DNA of 7,306 nt, taken from positions 1 to 7,306 of the forward strand of contig JAWLCQ010000216.1 of NCBI GenBank assembly GCA_041687095.1, in the 5' to 3' direction. The position numbers and the translations under genes are program-made. The stretch comes from JAWLCQ01 sp041687095. GTDB taxonomy: Bacteria > Planctomycetota > Phycisphaerae > SM23-33. Below are positions 1-5,959 of this stretch, piece by piece. Position 1 is the stretch's first letter; each line of letters starts with the position of its first letter. The notes beneath the pieces are model-generated. The model was not told the origin of the DNA, did not search any database, and saw only the letters and a list, made by a program, of their open reading frames with translations.

Positions 1-114
1 GTAAGGTTTTGCTCATGACCCTCAGTCCATGTCGCGCCTCCTTACCCAGGCTTCGCCTGGCGCACGAGCAACCACGTCCAATCGACGCTGCCTGCGAATG
101 ATCTGGGATGCGTA
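1..114. other. Non-coding stretch downstream of the glycosidase gene, with a small hairpin
   Basis: No gene is supported here. A perfect hairpin lies at 46-60: arms CCAGGC (46-51) and GCCTGG (55-60) with a three-base loop. It sits about 55 bases past the stop codon of the minus-strand glycosidase gene. Read on the minus strand it is not followed by a T-run, so it is a poor fit to an intrinsic terminator, though it could protect the 3' end of the mRNA. GTAAGG at 1-6 is the inverse of CCTTAC at 40-45. That may be part of a longer inverted repeat continuing outside the window. Confidence 0.4.
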
Positions 115-1437
115 TCACTCCAGGAATCGCAGCCCGCGGACGTGCTCGTTGACCTGGAGGTTCATGTCCGCTGGGCCGCGAACGGGAACCCCCGCGATGC
201 GGAGGTTCTCGAAGATCACGTCGTCGATCGGGTGCTCCGCGTCGTGCCCCAGCAGGCGGGAGGGGAACAGGAAGGGCTGCTCCGCGGAGACGTTGCGGAA
301 GCGAAGCCGCGAGAAGCGGCCCCACGCGCCGTCCTGCGGGGACCAGGGGTTGCGCTGGAGGAACAGGTTGATCAGGCAGGGCGAGCGGCCCTCGATGCGG
401 AGATCCTCGAACGTCAGGTCGTGAATGTGCCCCGTCCCCCCGTGCCAGCTCCAGAACACCGCCCCGGTCCACTCGTTGTTCCGCGTGCAGAAGGGCAGGT
501 GATGGATGACGTCGCAGTCGCGGACGAGCGACCCGCCCGCGTCTTGGCGGGCGTTCCACGTCAGTTGGAACGCTGCCGCCCGGTCCGCCCACAGGACGCA
601 CCGCTCGATCCGCGAGCCCGAGACGAACGGTTTGAGCAGATCGTCGCCCGCCCGGAGGAAGCAGTCGGTGATGACCGCGTCGGGCCCGGTGGATACGGCG
701 TCGGTGTTGTAGTGCCACGCCAGGACCTTCACCCCCCGCACCCGCACCCCGCGCCCGTGGGCGATCAGGACGTAGTAGGGCGAGTCCACCAGCGTCACGC
801 CCGCCACCTCCAGCCCGTCCCCCTCGATCCTCGCCAGGTCGATCCGCTCGGGGTTCTTCTCCTGCAGGTGTCCCGGCCAGGCGTACTGCGCGCCGCTGAC
901 GACCCCGCGCCCGATCAGCCGCGTGCCCTCCCCGCCCCCGCACAGCGAGCCCCGGAGGAACGCCCCGGGGGCGAGGTAGTAGGTCGTTCGCGGCTGAAGG
1001 CGGTAGAACTTGCCCACGTCATGCACGCCCGCCTCGAAGCGGACGACGGAGGGGTCGGAGGAGTCCGGCAGGTCCGTGCCCAACTCGTGCGCGAACAGCA
1101 GCAGGACGTGCTCCAACTCCCCGTCGCACTCGACGCACAGGGAACCGGGGCGCTCGATCCGCAGGCGGATCTCCCCGTCCTCGACCCCGGCCTGGCAGCC
1201 CGCCGACGCGGGGCGGACCATGACGGACGAAACGGGTCGGTCCAGGCGGCGGATGCGGACCTCCACGGGACCGTCGGTGTCGAAGGTGGTCCACGACATC
1301 GTGTGCCCGGTGGTGAACTCGGCCTCCTGCGGGCCGGTGGTCATGTACGTGAAGGACGGCTGACCGTTGACGAGGACGGAGTAGCGCGTGGACGCGGGGA
1401 CGCCCGGAACTGCGGGGGTGAGCTGGATGTGGGGCAT
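115..1437 (-). CDS. Right-handed beta-helix glycoside hydrolase, clan GH-N (GH28/GH49-like)
   Basis: The product has 440 residues and is probably a polysaccharide or glycoside hydrolase of the polygalacturonase/dextranase superfamily. Residues 1-160 look like an N-terminal beta-sandwich. TTYYLAPGAFLRGSL (151-165) and GRGVVSGAQY (176-185) resemble the entry to the GH49 helix. From there short repeating strands (VxxxxLVDSPYYVLIAHG, VRVRGVKVLA) continue to the C-terminus. The catalytic region is recognisable: NTD at 244-246 and GDD at 264-266, the three aspartates expected in clan GH-N. These are followed by LTWNARQ (292-298) and VIHH (310-313), which recall GH49 dextranase/isopullulanase more than the GHG and RxK motifs of GH28. 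No signal peptide or membrane segment is visible, so the enzyme appears cytoplasmic and may act on imported oligosaccharides. The ATG at 1437 was chosen because GAGGGAG lies 6 bases upstream; the longer frame upstream adds only Arg/His-rich sequence. Family placement is from remembered motifs; the substrate is unknown. Confidence 0.8.
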   Translation of the reverse strand: MPHIQLTPAVPGVPASTRYSVLVNGQPSFTYMTTGPQEAEFTTGHTMSWTTFDTDGPVEVRIRRLDRPVSSVMVRPASAGCQAGVEDGEIRLRIERPGSLCVECDGELEHVLLLFAHELGTDLPDSSDPSVVRFEAGVHDVGKFYRLQPRTTYYLAPGAFLRGSLCGGGEGTRLIGRGVVSGAQYAWPGHLQEKNPERIDLARIEGDGLEVAGVTLVDSPYYVLIAHGRGVRVRGVKVLAWHYNTDAVSTGPDAVITDCFLRAGDDLLKPFVSGSRIERCVLWADRAAAFQLTWNARQDAGGSLVRDCDVIHHLPFCTRNNEWTGAVFWSWHGGTGHIHDLTFEDLRIEGRSPCLINLFLQRNPWSPQDGAWGRFSRLRFRNVSAEQPFLFPSRLLGHDAEHPIDDVIFENLRIAGVPVRGPADMNLQVNEHVRGLRFLE

Positions 1438-1448
1438 TCGATTCTCCC

Positions 1449-1475
1449 TCTCTCCGCGATCTCTGCGTCCTCTGC
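1449..1475. repeat. Degenerate 9-base tandem repeat in the intergenic spacer
   Basis: Three successive 9-base units are visible on the plus strand: TCTCTCCGC (1449-1457), GATCTCTGC (1458-1466) and GTCCTCTGC (1467-1475). On the minus strand they read as GCAGAG-type units. They occupy most of the 80-base gap between the two minus-strand genes. The purine-rich edge of the array (1444-1450 on the plus strand) is the Shine-Dalgarno sequence of the downstream glycosidase. GCAGAG-type tandem sequences occur between genes in many environmental bacterial genomes; this is recollection and was not checked. Confidence 0.6.
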
Positions 1476-1517
1476 GGTGGAAGGTGTTCTCAGGCCGTCG
1501 TGGGAGTTCATCGTGGT

Positions 1518-2921
1518 TCAGGGCAGGTAGGCTCCGTGCGTTCGCAGCGTTTCGCGGAGGCGGTTGGTGTCCACGGCGTGGGTGTCTCCGTCGGCGGCGG
1601 CGGCGAGGGCGGCGGCGGCCCCGGCGGCCTCGCCGGTGGTGAGGCAGCACGCCATGATGCGCACGCTGCCGTTGGTGAGGCGGTCGGTGGAGATGCACCG
1701 CCCGGCGACCAGGACGTTCCGTAGGTTGCGGGGCGTGAGGCAGCGGTAGGGCACGCCGTAGCTCTCACCCGGGCCGAGTTGCTTGACCTCGCGCTCGACG
1801 GCCTTGTGGATGCCCTCGGAGTCCTTCTGGCGGGCGAGGAACTCGGTGATATCGTAGCGGCGGTGGACGTCGATGTTGTAGGCGTTGCGGCAGATCTCGT
1901 CGTCGAAGGACCGTCGGGCGAGGTAGTCGTCGAGCGTGAGCACGTAGTCGCCCACGATCCGCCGCGTCTCGCGGACGCCCAGCATGGCCCCGGTGGCGGC
2001 GAGGAAGGCGTCGGCGAAGGCGGGGTGGTGCTCGGCGAAGGCGTCGCGGTACTGGGCGGCCTGCTGGCGGCCGCGGATGAGGGCCCCCGACATGCTCGCG
2101 GGGTCGGTGGCGTCGACGTCGTAGATGTGCCCGAAGTTGTACCCGTACGCCCTGGGGCCGATCTGCATGCTGCACGAGTGCTGGTCGATGATGAACGGAT
2201 AGCGGGGGGAGGCGACGGCCTTGTGGACGGGGGAGTCGGGGTCGAAGAAGTGCAGGCTGGGGGCGGCGATGGTGGGGGGGGCGTCGGGGGGCACGGGGAC
2301 GAGCCACGTGCGGTAGGGCTCGACGTTGGTGAGGACGAAGCAGTGCGTCGTGGGCTGGAGGGCCCCGTCGGCGTCGCCCTTTTCGAAGTCCGCCCCCGCC
2401 CAGGCGGCGAGGTCGCCGTCGCCGGTGCAATCGACGTAGACCTTGGCGCGGTAGGCGCTGAGCCCCGCCTTGTTGGACACGATCAGGGCGTCGATCTGCC
2501 CGCGGGCGTCGCGCTCGACCGCGCAGAGCTGCGTGTGGAACAGCACCTCCGCCCCCGCCTGCGTGACGAGCGAATCGTAGATCCGCTTGAGGACCTCCGG
2601 GGCGATGGGGGGGGCGTGCAGCGGGTTGTGCCGCAGCCACTCGCGGAAGTGAGGCATGCCCTCCGCCAGGCCCTCGCGGACCGTCTCCGCGATTCCGCGG
2701 GCGATGACCTTTTCGCGGTCGTCGTACCCGCAGAACCAGGGCACCAGGCCCAGCGTGCCCATGCCCCCGAGGGCTCCGTTGGCCTCGAGCAGCAGCGTTC
2801 TTGCGCCCTGACGAGCCGCCGCGGCCGCCCCCGCCGCCCCCGCCGGCCCGCCCCCAACCACGATCACGTCCCATTCGTCATGCAGCGGAAGCTCCCGCGC
2901 GGGTAGAGCGTAGCTGGTCAT
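1518..2921 (-). CDS. FAD-dependent oxidoreductase (FAD_oxidored, PF12831-like)
   Basis: The product has 467 residues and is a soluble flavoprotein; the substrate cannot be read from the sequence. The N-terminal Rossmann dinucleotide-binding fold is clear: GGGPAG at 23-28, followed by acidic E46 at the end of beta-2. Two further FAD-family signatures fit PF12831 proteins: DCTGDGDLAAWAGADFE (164-180) and GVRETRRIVGDYVLT (315-329). The C-terminal flavin-contacting block is LVAGRCIST (404-412), ending in a helix at TTGEAAGAAAALA (428-440). There is no signal peptide or membrane segment, and the length is normal for the family. The ATG at 2921 was chosen because AGGAGA lies about 6 bases upstream and the Rossmann fold begins soon after; extending the frame to 3104 would add 61 residues that run through non-coding hairpins. 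It is the first gene of a probable two-gene operon with the glycosidase. A role oxidising a sugar or sugar-derived product is suggested by context only. A G8 run (2274-2281) lies inside the gene and the frame stays open. Confidence 0.88.
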   Translation of the reverse strand: MTSYALPARELPLHDEWDVIVVGGGPAGAAGAAAAARQGARTLLLEANGALGGMGTLGLVPWFCGYDDREKVIARGIAETVREGLAEGMPHFREWLRHNPLHAPPIAPEVLKRIYDSLVTQAGAEVLFHTQLCAVERDARGQIDALIVSNKAGLSAYRAKVYVDCTGDGDLAAWAGADFEKGDADGALQPTTHCFVLTNVEPYRTWLVPVPPDAPPTIAAPSLHFFDPDSPVHKAVASPRYPFIIDQHSCSMQIGPRAYGYNFGHIYDVDATDPASMSGALIRGRQQAAQYRDAFAEHHPAFADAFLAATGAMLGVRETRRIVGDYVLTLDDYLARRSFDDEICRNAYNIDVHRRYDITEFLARQKDSEGIHKAVEREVKQLGPGESYGVPYRCLTPRNLRNVLVAGRCISTDRLTNGSVRIMACCLTTGEAAGAAAALAAAADGDTHAVDTNRLRETLRTHGAYLP

Positions 2922-2958
2922 CCATCTTCTCCTGGCCCAAGGCCGATCGTTCGCATCG

Positions 2959-3042
2959 CCTCCCGACGGCGTCGGGGAGGAATCTGGGCGCACCGAAGCG
3001 GATTCCCGATTCTCCGGTGCGGTTCCCCGAGCGGTTCGGGGA
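2959..3042 (-). other. Structured leader upstream of the FAD oxidoreductase gene
   Basis: If the minus promoter at 3060-3088 is used, the mRNA would have a leader of roughly 130 bases. Three inverted repeats lie in it. CCTCCCGAC (2959-2967) pairs with GTCGGGGAGG (2971-2980) across a three-base loop with one bulge. GCACCG (2990-2995) pairs with CGGTGC (3015-3020). TCCCCGA (3024-3030) pairs with TCGGGGA (3036-3042) across five bases. The first ends about 37 bases before the start codon. I recognise no riboswitch class, and no attenuator T-run is present. GC-rich DNA forms such stems by chance, so a regulatory role is uncertain. Confidence 0.3.
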
Positions 3043-3059
3043 CGTCGACACTGCCCGAC

Positions 3060-3088
3060 AGCATACGGACAGGATCGCTTGAGTACAA
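3060..3088 (-). promoter_or_regulatory. Candidate sigma-70-type promoter for the FAD oxidoreductase operon
   Basis: On the minus strand TTGTAC (plus 3083-3088) is followed by a 17-base spacer and TATGCT (plus 3060-3065). The -10 matches four of six consensus positions and the -35 three of six. It is weak by itself. It gains weight because the same arrangement occurs as a mirror image facing the other gene (3257-3285), at exactly equal distance from the centre of the palindrome between them. Confidence 0.35.
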
Positions 3089-3089
3089 C

Positions 3090-3106
3090 GCCCATGGCGT
3101 CCAACC
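3090..3106 (+). repeat. 17-base repeat flanking the palindrome, left copy
   Basis: GCCCATGGCGTCCAACC recurs in the same orientation as GCCCATAGCGTCCAACC at 3234-3250 (16 of 17 identical), bracketing the central palindrome. A near-identical direct repeat on both sides of an inverted structure could be a target duplication or part of a duplicated operator. It sits directly next to the minus-strand -35 candidate. Confidence 0.5.
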
Positions 3107-3108
3107 CA

Positions 3109-3237
3109 GGGCCATCGCAAAGTCGCCGTCGCGGGTGCCACGGCTGTGCTGTTCACAGCCGTGCTCGTGCGAGCGCGGGGCGGAACACGGGTTCTGCGAA
3201 CCCGTGGCACCCGGCGAATCGGACTTCGCGATGGCCC
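3109..3237. repeat. 129-base nested palindrome (cloverleaf-like) in the divergent control region
   Basis: Outer arms GGGCCATCGCAAAGTC (3109-3124) and GACTTCGCGATGGCCC (3222-3237) are inverse at 15 of 16 positions. Inside them CGGGTGCCACGG (3132-3143) and CCGTGGCACCCG (3202-3213) are perfectly inverse. Inside again are three local hairpins. CACGGCTGTG/CACAGCCGTG lies at 3139-3163 with a five-base loop. GCTCG/CGAGC lies at 3163-3174. CACGGGTTC/GAACCCGTG lies at 3186-3206 with a three-base loop. Nested arms share a centre near 3173, so the strand can fold either as one long stem or as three side-by-side hairpins. Hairpins containing GCCACGG...CCGTGGC resemble dispersed intergenic repeats I recall from planctomycete genomes (not checked). 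It may be a mobile palindromic repeat inserted between divergent genes. Confidence 0.75.
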
Positions 3238-3250
3238 ATAGCGTCCAACC
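3234..3250 (+). repeat. 17-base repeat flanking the palindrome, right copy
   Basis: GCCCATAGCGTCCAACC is the second copy of the direct repeat at 3090-3106, with one mismatch. It overlaps the right outer arm of the palindrome by four bases and lies a few bases upstream of the plus-strand -35 candidate. Confidence 0.5.
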
Positions 3251-3256
3251 GTCCCG

Positions 3257-3285
3257 TTGTCCCTCCAATGGCCAGCGGGTATGCT
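3257..3285 (+). promoter_or_regulatory. Candidate sigma-70-type promoter for the VWA / RNase HII-like operon
   Basis: TTGTCC (3257-3262), a 17-base spacer and TATGCT (3280-3285) match the consensus at four of six positions in each box. Transcription would start near 3292, about 43 bases before the ATG. The leader would contain the stem GCCGCC (3294-3299) / GGCGGC (3309-3314), then the purine-rich GAGGGTGAGAG that serves as ribosome binding site. The mirror copy at 3060-3088 supports it. Confidence 0.4.
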
Positions 3286-3334
3286 GCAGATACGCCGCCC
3301 GACGATCCGGCGGCGACGAGGGTGAGAGCTGGGC

Positions 3335-5956
3335 ATGCTGGGATTCAACCTGGTCTTCGAGGTCCCCTCCCTGCCGTTGGCGCTGTGGGCCGCCGCGGCC
3401 GCGGGACTGCTCTGGGAACTCGTCGCCCTGACGATCTGGGCCTTCCGCCGCCACCCCCCGGGCCGGGCCGTGGCGGTGACCGTCGGAGCGGTGGCCGCCG
3501 GGCCGCTGCTCGCCGTCGCAGCGCTCGTCTGGGGCGGAATGACCACGCCCGCCAAGCAACCCCTGCGGGGCAAGCCCCTCGCCCTCGCCGCCCTGCGGGG
3601 CACGCTCATCGTCCTCGGGGCGTCGCTGCTGGTGATGATCGGGGGGGGGCAGCGCGGCGGTGTGGACCCCATGGGCCGTCCGCTGGCGGACCTGCCCTCG
3701 ATCCCCATCCTGATCCTCGCCCCCCTCGCCGCCGTCTGGTCCCTCCGCGGGTACGCGCGCACGACCGCCCCGGTCCAGCCCTTCTGGAAACGCCTGCTGC
3801 TGGGCCTGCGGTTCGCCGCCATCGCCCTGCTGGCGGTCTACATGCTCCGCCCCACGCTCACGAGCCTCCACCGCGACGAACTGCGCGGGACCGTGCTGGT
3901 CGGCATTGACGTGTCGCGGTCCATGGAACGCCGCGACGCCCTGGACCCCGATCTCGACCCCGCCGCCGCGGCCACCGCCCCACGCCTCCCCCGCCGCGTC
4001 GCCGTCGAGTCCCAGCTCCGCCGCAACCGCGACGCCCTCGCACAACTCGCCCAGCGGGCGGACGTGCGGGTGTTTACCTTCGCAGCCGAAACCTTCCCCT
4101 TCCTCGACCTGCCCGGGCACCTCCCCGCCGCCCTGCTCCTGCCCCAGGCGACCGGATCCACCACCGCCCTCGGGGACGCCGCCCACGCCGCCTTCGACTC
4201 CGCCCTCGACGACGGCCGTGACGTCGCCGCCGTCGTCCTCGTCAGCGACGGGTGCAACAACGCCACCGAACGCGTCGCCCCGGAGAACTTCGCGGCCGTG
4301 CTGGCGTCGCGAAACGTCCCCCTGTACACGCTCGCGGTCGGGTCCGCCCAGGTGACCCCCGCCACGCACACGCTGAACGTGCGGGACCTGGCGGTCCCGG
4401 AGGAGGTCGACGCCTTCCGCCGCCTCCCCATCGCCGCCACCATTGAGGCCCTGGGCCTGGCGGACTCGCAGCTCAAGGTCACCTGCCGCTTCGGGGAGGA
4501 GGTGGTGGGCGAGGAGACCGTCACGGTGGACAGCGACGAGTTCCGCCGCCCCCTCCGCTGGGTCCACGTGCCCATCCGCACGGGCTACCATCGGGTGAAT
4601 GTGACGGTGGAGTACGTGGGCACGCCCCCCGAGGACCTCGTCGGGGAACGCTCCGCCAGCGAACTGGTCCACGTCGTCGAACGCGATCTGCGGATCCTCT
4701 ACGTCGAGGGCAAGATCCGCTACGAGGTGAAGTTCATCACGCAGGGCCTCGCCGCCGGGCAGCGGTTCAACCTCGACCGCCGCATCCTCCTCGCCGACGC
4801 CTCCGTTCAGGACAACGGGCTCAGCGAGAAACTCGAGGACTGGCTGGCGTATCACGCGATCCTGTTCGGGGACGTCCCGGCGAGCCGGTTCACGCCGCGG
4901 CAACTGGAGATCGTCAAGGAACTGGTGCAGGAGTACGGCAAGGGCTTCGGGATGATCGGGGGGCAGGAGAGCTTCGGGGGCGGCGGGTGGGCGCAGACCC
5001 CGCTGATCGACGTCCTGCCCGTGAACCTCCATTCCTCGCGCGGGCATCTCGACTCGCCCGTCAAGGTCGTCCCCACGCCCGATGGGCAGGACAGCGACCT
5101 CCTCCGCGTCGGGGAGGACGGGCAGTCCATCCCCGACGCCTGGAAGGGCCTCCGCGAACTCCCCGGGGCCAACCGCCTCGCCGATCCCAAGCCCGCCGCC
5201 ACCGTCCTCGCCGTCACCCCCGCCAACCACCCGCTCATCGTCTCCCAGCCCTGCGGGAAGGGCCGCTCGCTGGCCGTCGCCTTCGACACCACCTACAAGT
5301 GGGTGCTCTCGCCCGACGACACGGCCGAGCGCCAGAGGCGCTTCTGGCGGCAGGTGGCGCTGTACCTCTGCAACCCCAAGGGCAACGTGTGGATCCACAC
5401 CGAAAAGACCCGCTACGAGTACCGCCGCCTCGCCCGCGGGGCGGAGGCGGTGCAGGTGACGGCCGGTGTGGAAGACCCCAGCGGGGGCCCGCTGCCCGAC
5501 GCCCCGGTGCTCGTGACGCTCGCCCGCGAGGGCGCCGAGCCTCAGCGGATCGGCGGGGCGGGCGAGGTTCCGCGCGCGTTCGGCGGCGCTACGCTGCTGG
5601 GCTCGCAGATCCCCGCCCCGGGCACCTACGTCCTCACCATCACCGCCGACGTCGAGGGCCGGACGCTCGTCGGGGAGCATCGCTTCGAGGTCATCGAGCG
5701 CGACCTGGAGGCCCTGGAAGTACTCGCGAATCACGAACTGCTCCAGCGCATGGCCGCCGAAACCCCAGGCCGCTTCGCTGAACTCGCGGGCCTGTCGAAG
5801 GTGCTGGAGGACGTGGTGGCGGCCGCCGAACCGAAGAGCGTCGAGCGGACCGAGACGCGGGAGGTGACGGCGTCGCTCCGCTGGCCGATCCTCCTCGGGG
5901 TGCTCGCGCTGCTGTGCGCGGAGTGGTCCATCCGCAAGCGGAAGGGACTGGTGTGA
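3335..5956 (+). CDS. Membrane-anchored VWA-domain protein with glutamine-amidotransferase-like domain
   Basis: The product has 873 residues. The N-terminus has about five hydrophobic segments (near 13-36, 45-68, 83-103, 121-137, 154-171). A von Willebrand factor A domain begins at about 186. Its metal-binding MIDAS residues are complete: DxSxS at D192/S194/S196, a threonine near 276-277, and D305 in VSDG. After a beta-rich linker comes a class I glutamine-amidotransferase-like fold (about 450-660; cf. PF07090), with RILYVEGKIRYE (453-464), GFGMIGGQESFGGGGW (537-552), LPV (561-563) and GKGRSLAVAFDTTYKW (641-656). No cysteine nucleophile motif is seen, so this domain is probably non-catalytic. 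A beta-sandwich follows (about 700-785), then one TM segment (849-864) and the basic tail RKRK. This places the central domains outside the cytoplasmic membrane. The protein resembles the large partner found beside MoxR/DUF58/BatA genes, but none of those is in view. The ATG at 3335 follows an in-frame TGA (3323-3325) and has a GAGGGTGAGAG site. A G9 tract (3641-3649) encodes G103-G105. The role is probably envelope-associated; the partner is unknown. Confidence 0.88.
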   Translation: MLGFNLVFEVPSLPLALWAAAAAGLLWELVALTIWAFRRHPPGRAVAVTVGAVAAGPLLAVAALVWGGMTTPAKQPLRGKPLALAALRGTLIVLGASLLVMIGGGQRGGVDPMGRPLADLPSIPILILAPLAAVWSLRGYARTTAPVQPFWKRLLLGLRFAAIALLAVYMLRPTLTSLHRDELRGTVLVGIDVSRSMERRDALDPDLDPAAAATAPRLPRRVAVESQLRRNRDALAQLAQRADVRVFTFAAETFPFLDLPGHLPAALLLPQATGSTTALGDAAHAAFDSALDDGRDVAAVVLVSDGCNNATERVAPENFAAVLASRNVPLYTLAVGSAQVTPATHTLNVRDLAVPEEVDAFRRLPIAATIEALGLADSQLKVTCRFGEEVVGEETVTVDSDEFRRPLRWVHVPIRTGYHRVNVTVEYVGTPPEDLVGERSASELVHVVERDLRILYVEGKIRYEVKFITQGLAAGQRFNLDRRILLADASVQDNGLSEKLEDWLAYHAILFGDVPASRFTPRQLEIVKELVQEYGKGFGMIGGQESFGGGGWAQTPLIDVLPVNLHSSRGHLDSPVKVVPTPDGQDSDLLRVGEDGQSIPDAWKGLRELPGANRLADPKPAATVLAVTPANHPLIVSQPCGKGRSLAVAFDTTYKWVLSPDDTAERQRRFWRQVALYLCNPKGNVWIHTEKTRYEYRRLARGAEAVQVTAGVEDPSGGPLPDAPVLVTLAREGAEPQRIGGAGEVPRAFGGATLLGSQIPAPGTYVLTITADVEGRTLVGEHRFEVIERDLEALEVLANHELLQRMAAETPGRFAELAGLSKVLEDVVAAAEPKSVERTETREVTASLRWPILLGVLALLCAEWSIRKRKGLV

Positions 5957-5959
5957 GTC

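Noticed and set aside
142..1530. A 462-codon plus-strand frame opposite the glycosidase gene
   Set aside because: The minus-strand protein has catalytic motifs and a ribosome binding site; this frame is low-complexity and has no known motif.
1438..1698. N-terminal extension of the glycosidase to 1698
   Set aside because: It would add 87 Arg/His/Pro-rich residues overlapping the 3' end of the FAD gene, while the internal ATG at 1437 has a good ribosome binding site.
1779..2906. Plus- and minus-strand frames of about 370 codons overlapping the FAD oxidoreductase
   Set aside because: The GGGPAG Rossmann motif and the other FAD signatures lie in the chosen minus-strand frame; the alternatives are Gly/Arg/Val-rich shadows.
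3281..3325. Short upstream peptide starting at an ATG in frame with the VWA gene
   Set aside because: It ends at TGA 3323-3325 after 14 codons, and its ATG would lie within the -10 box, so it is probably not transcribed.
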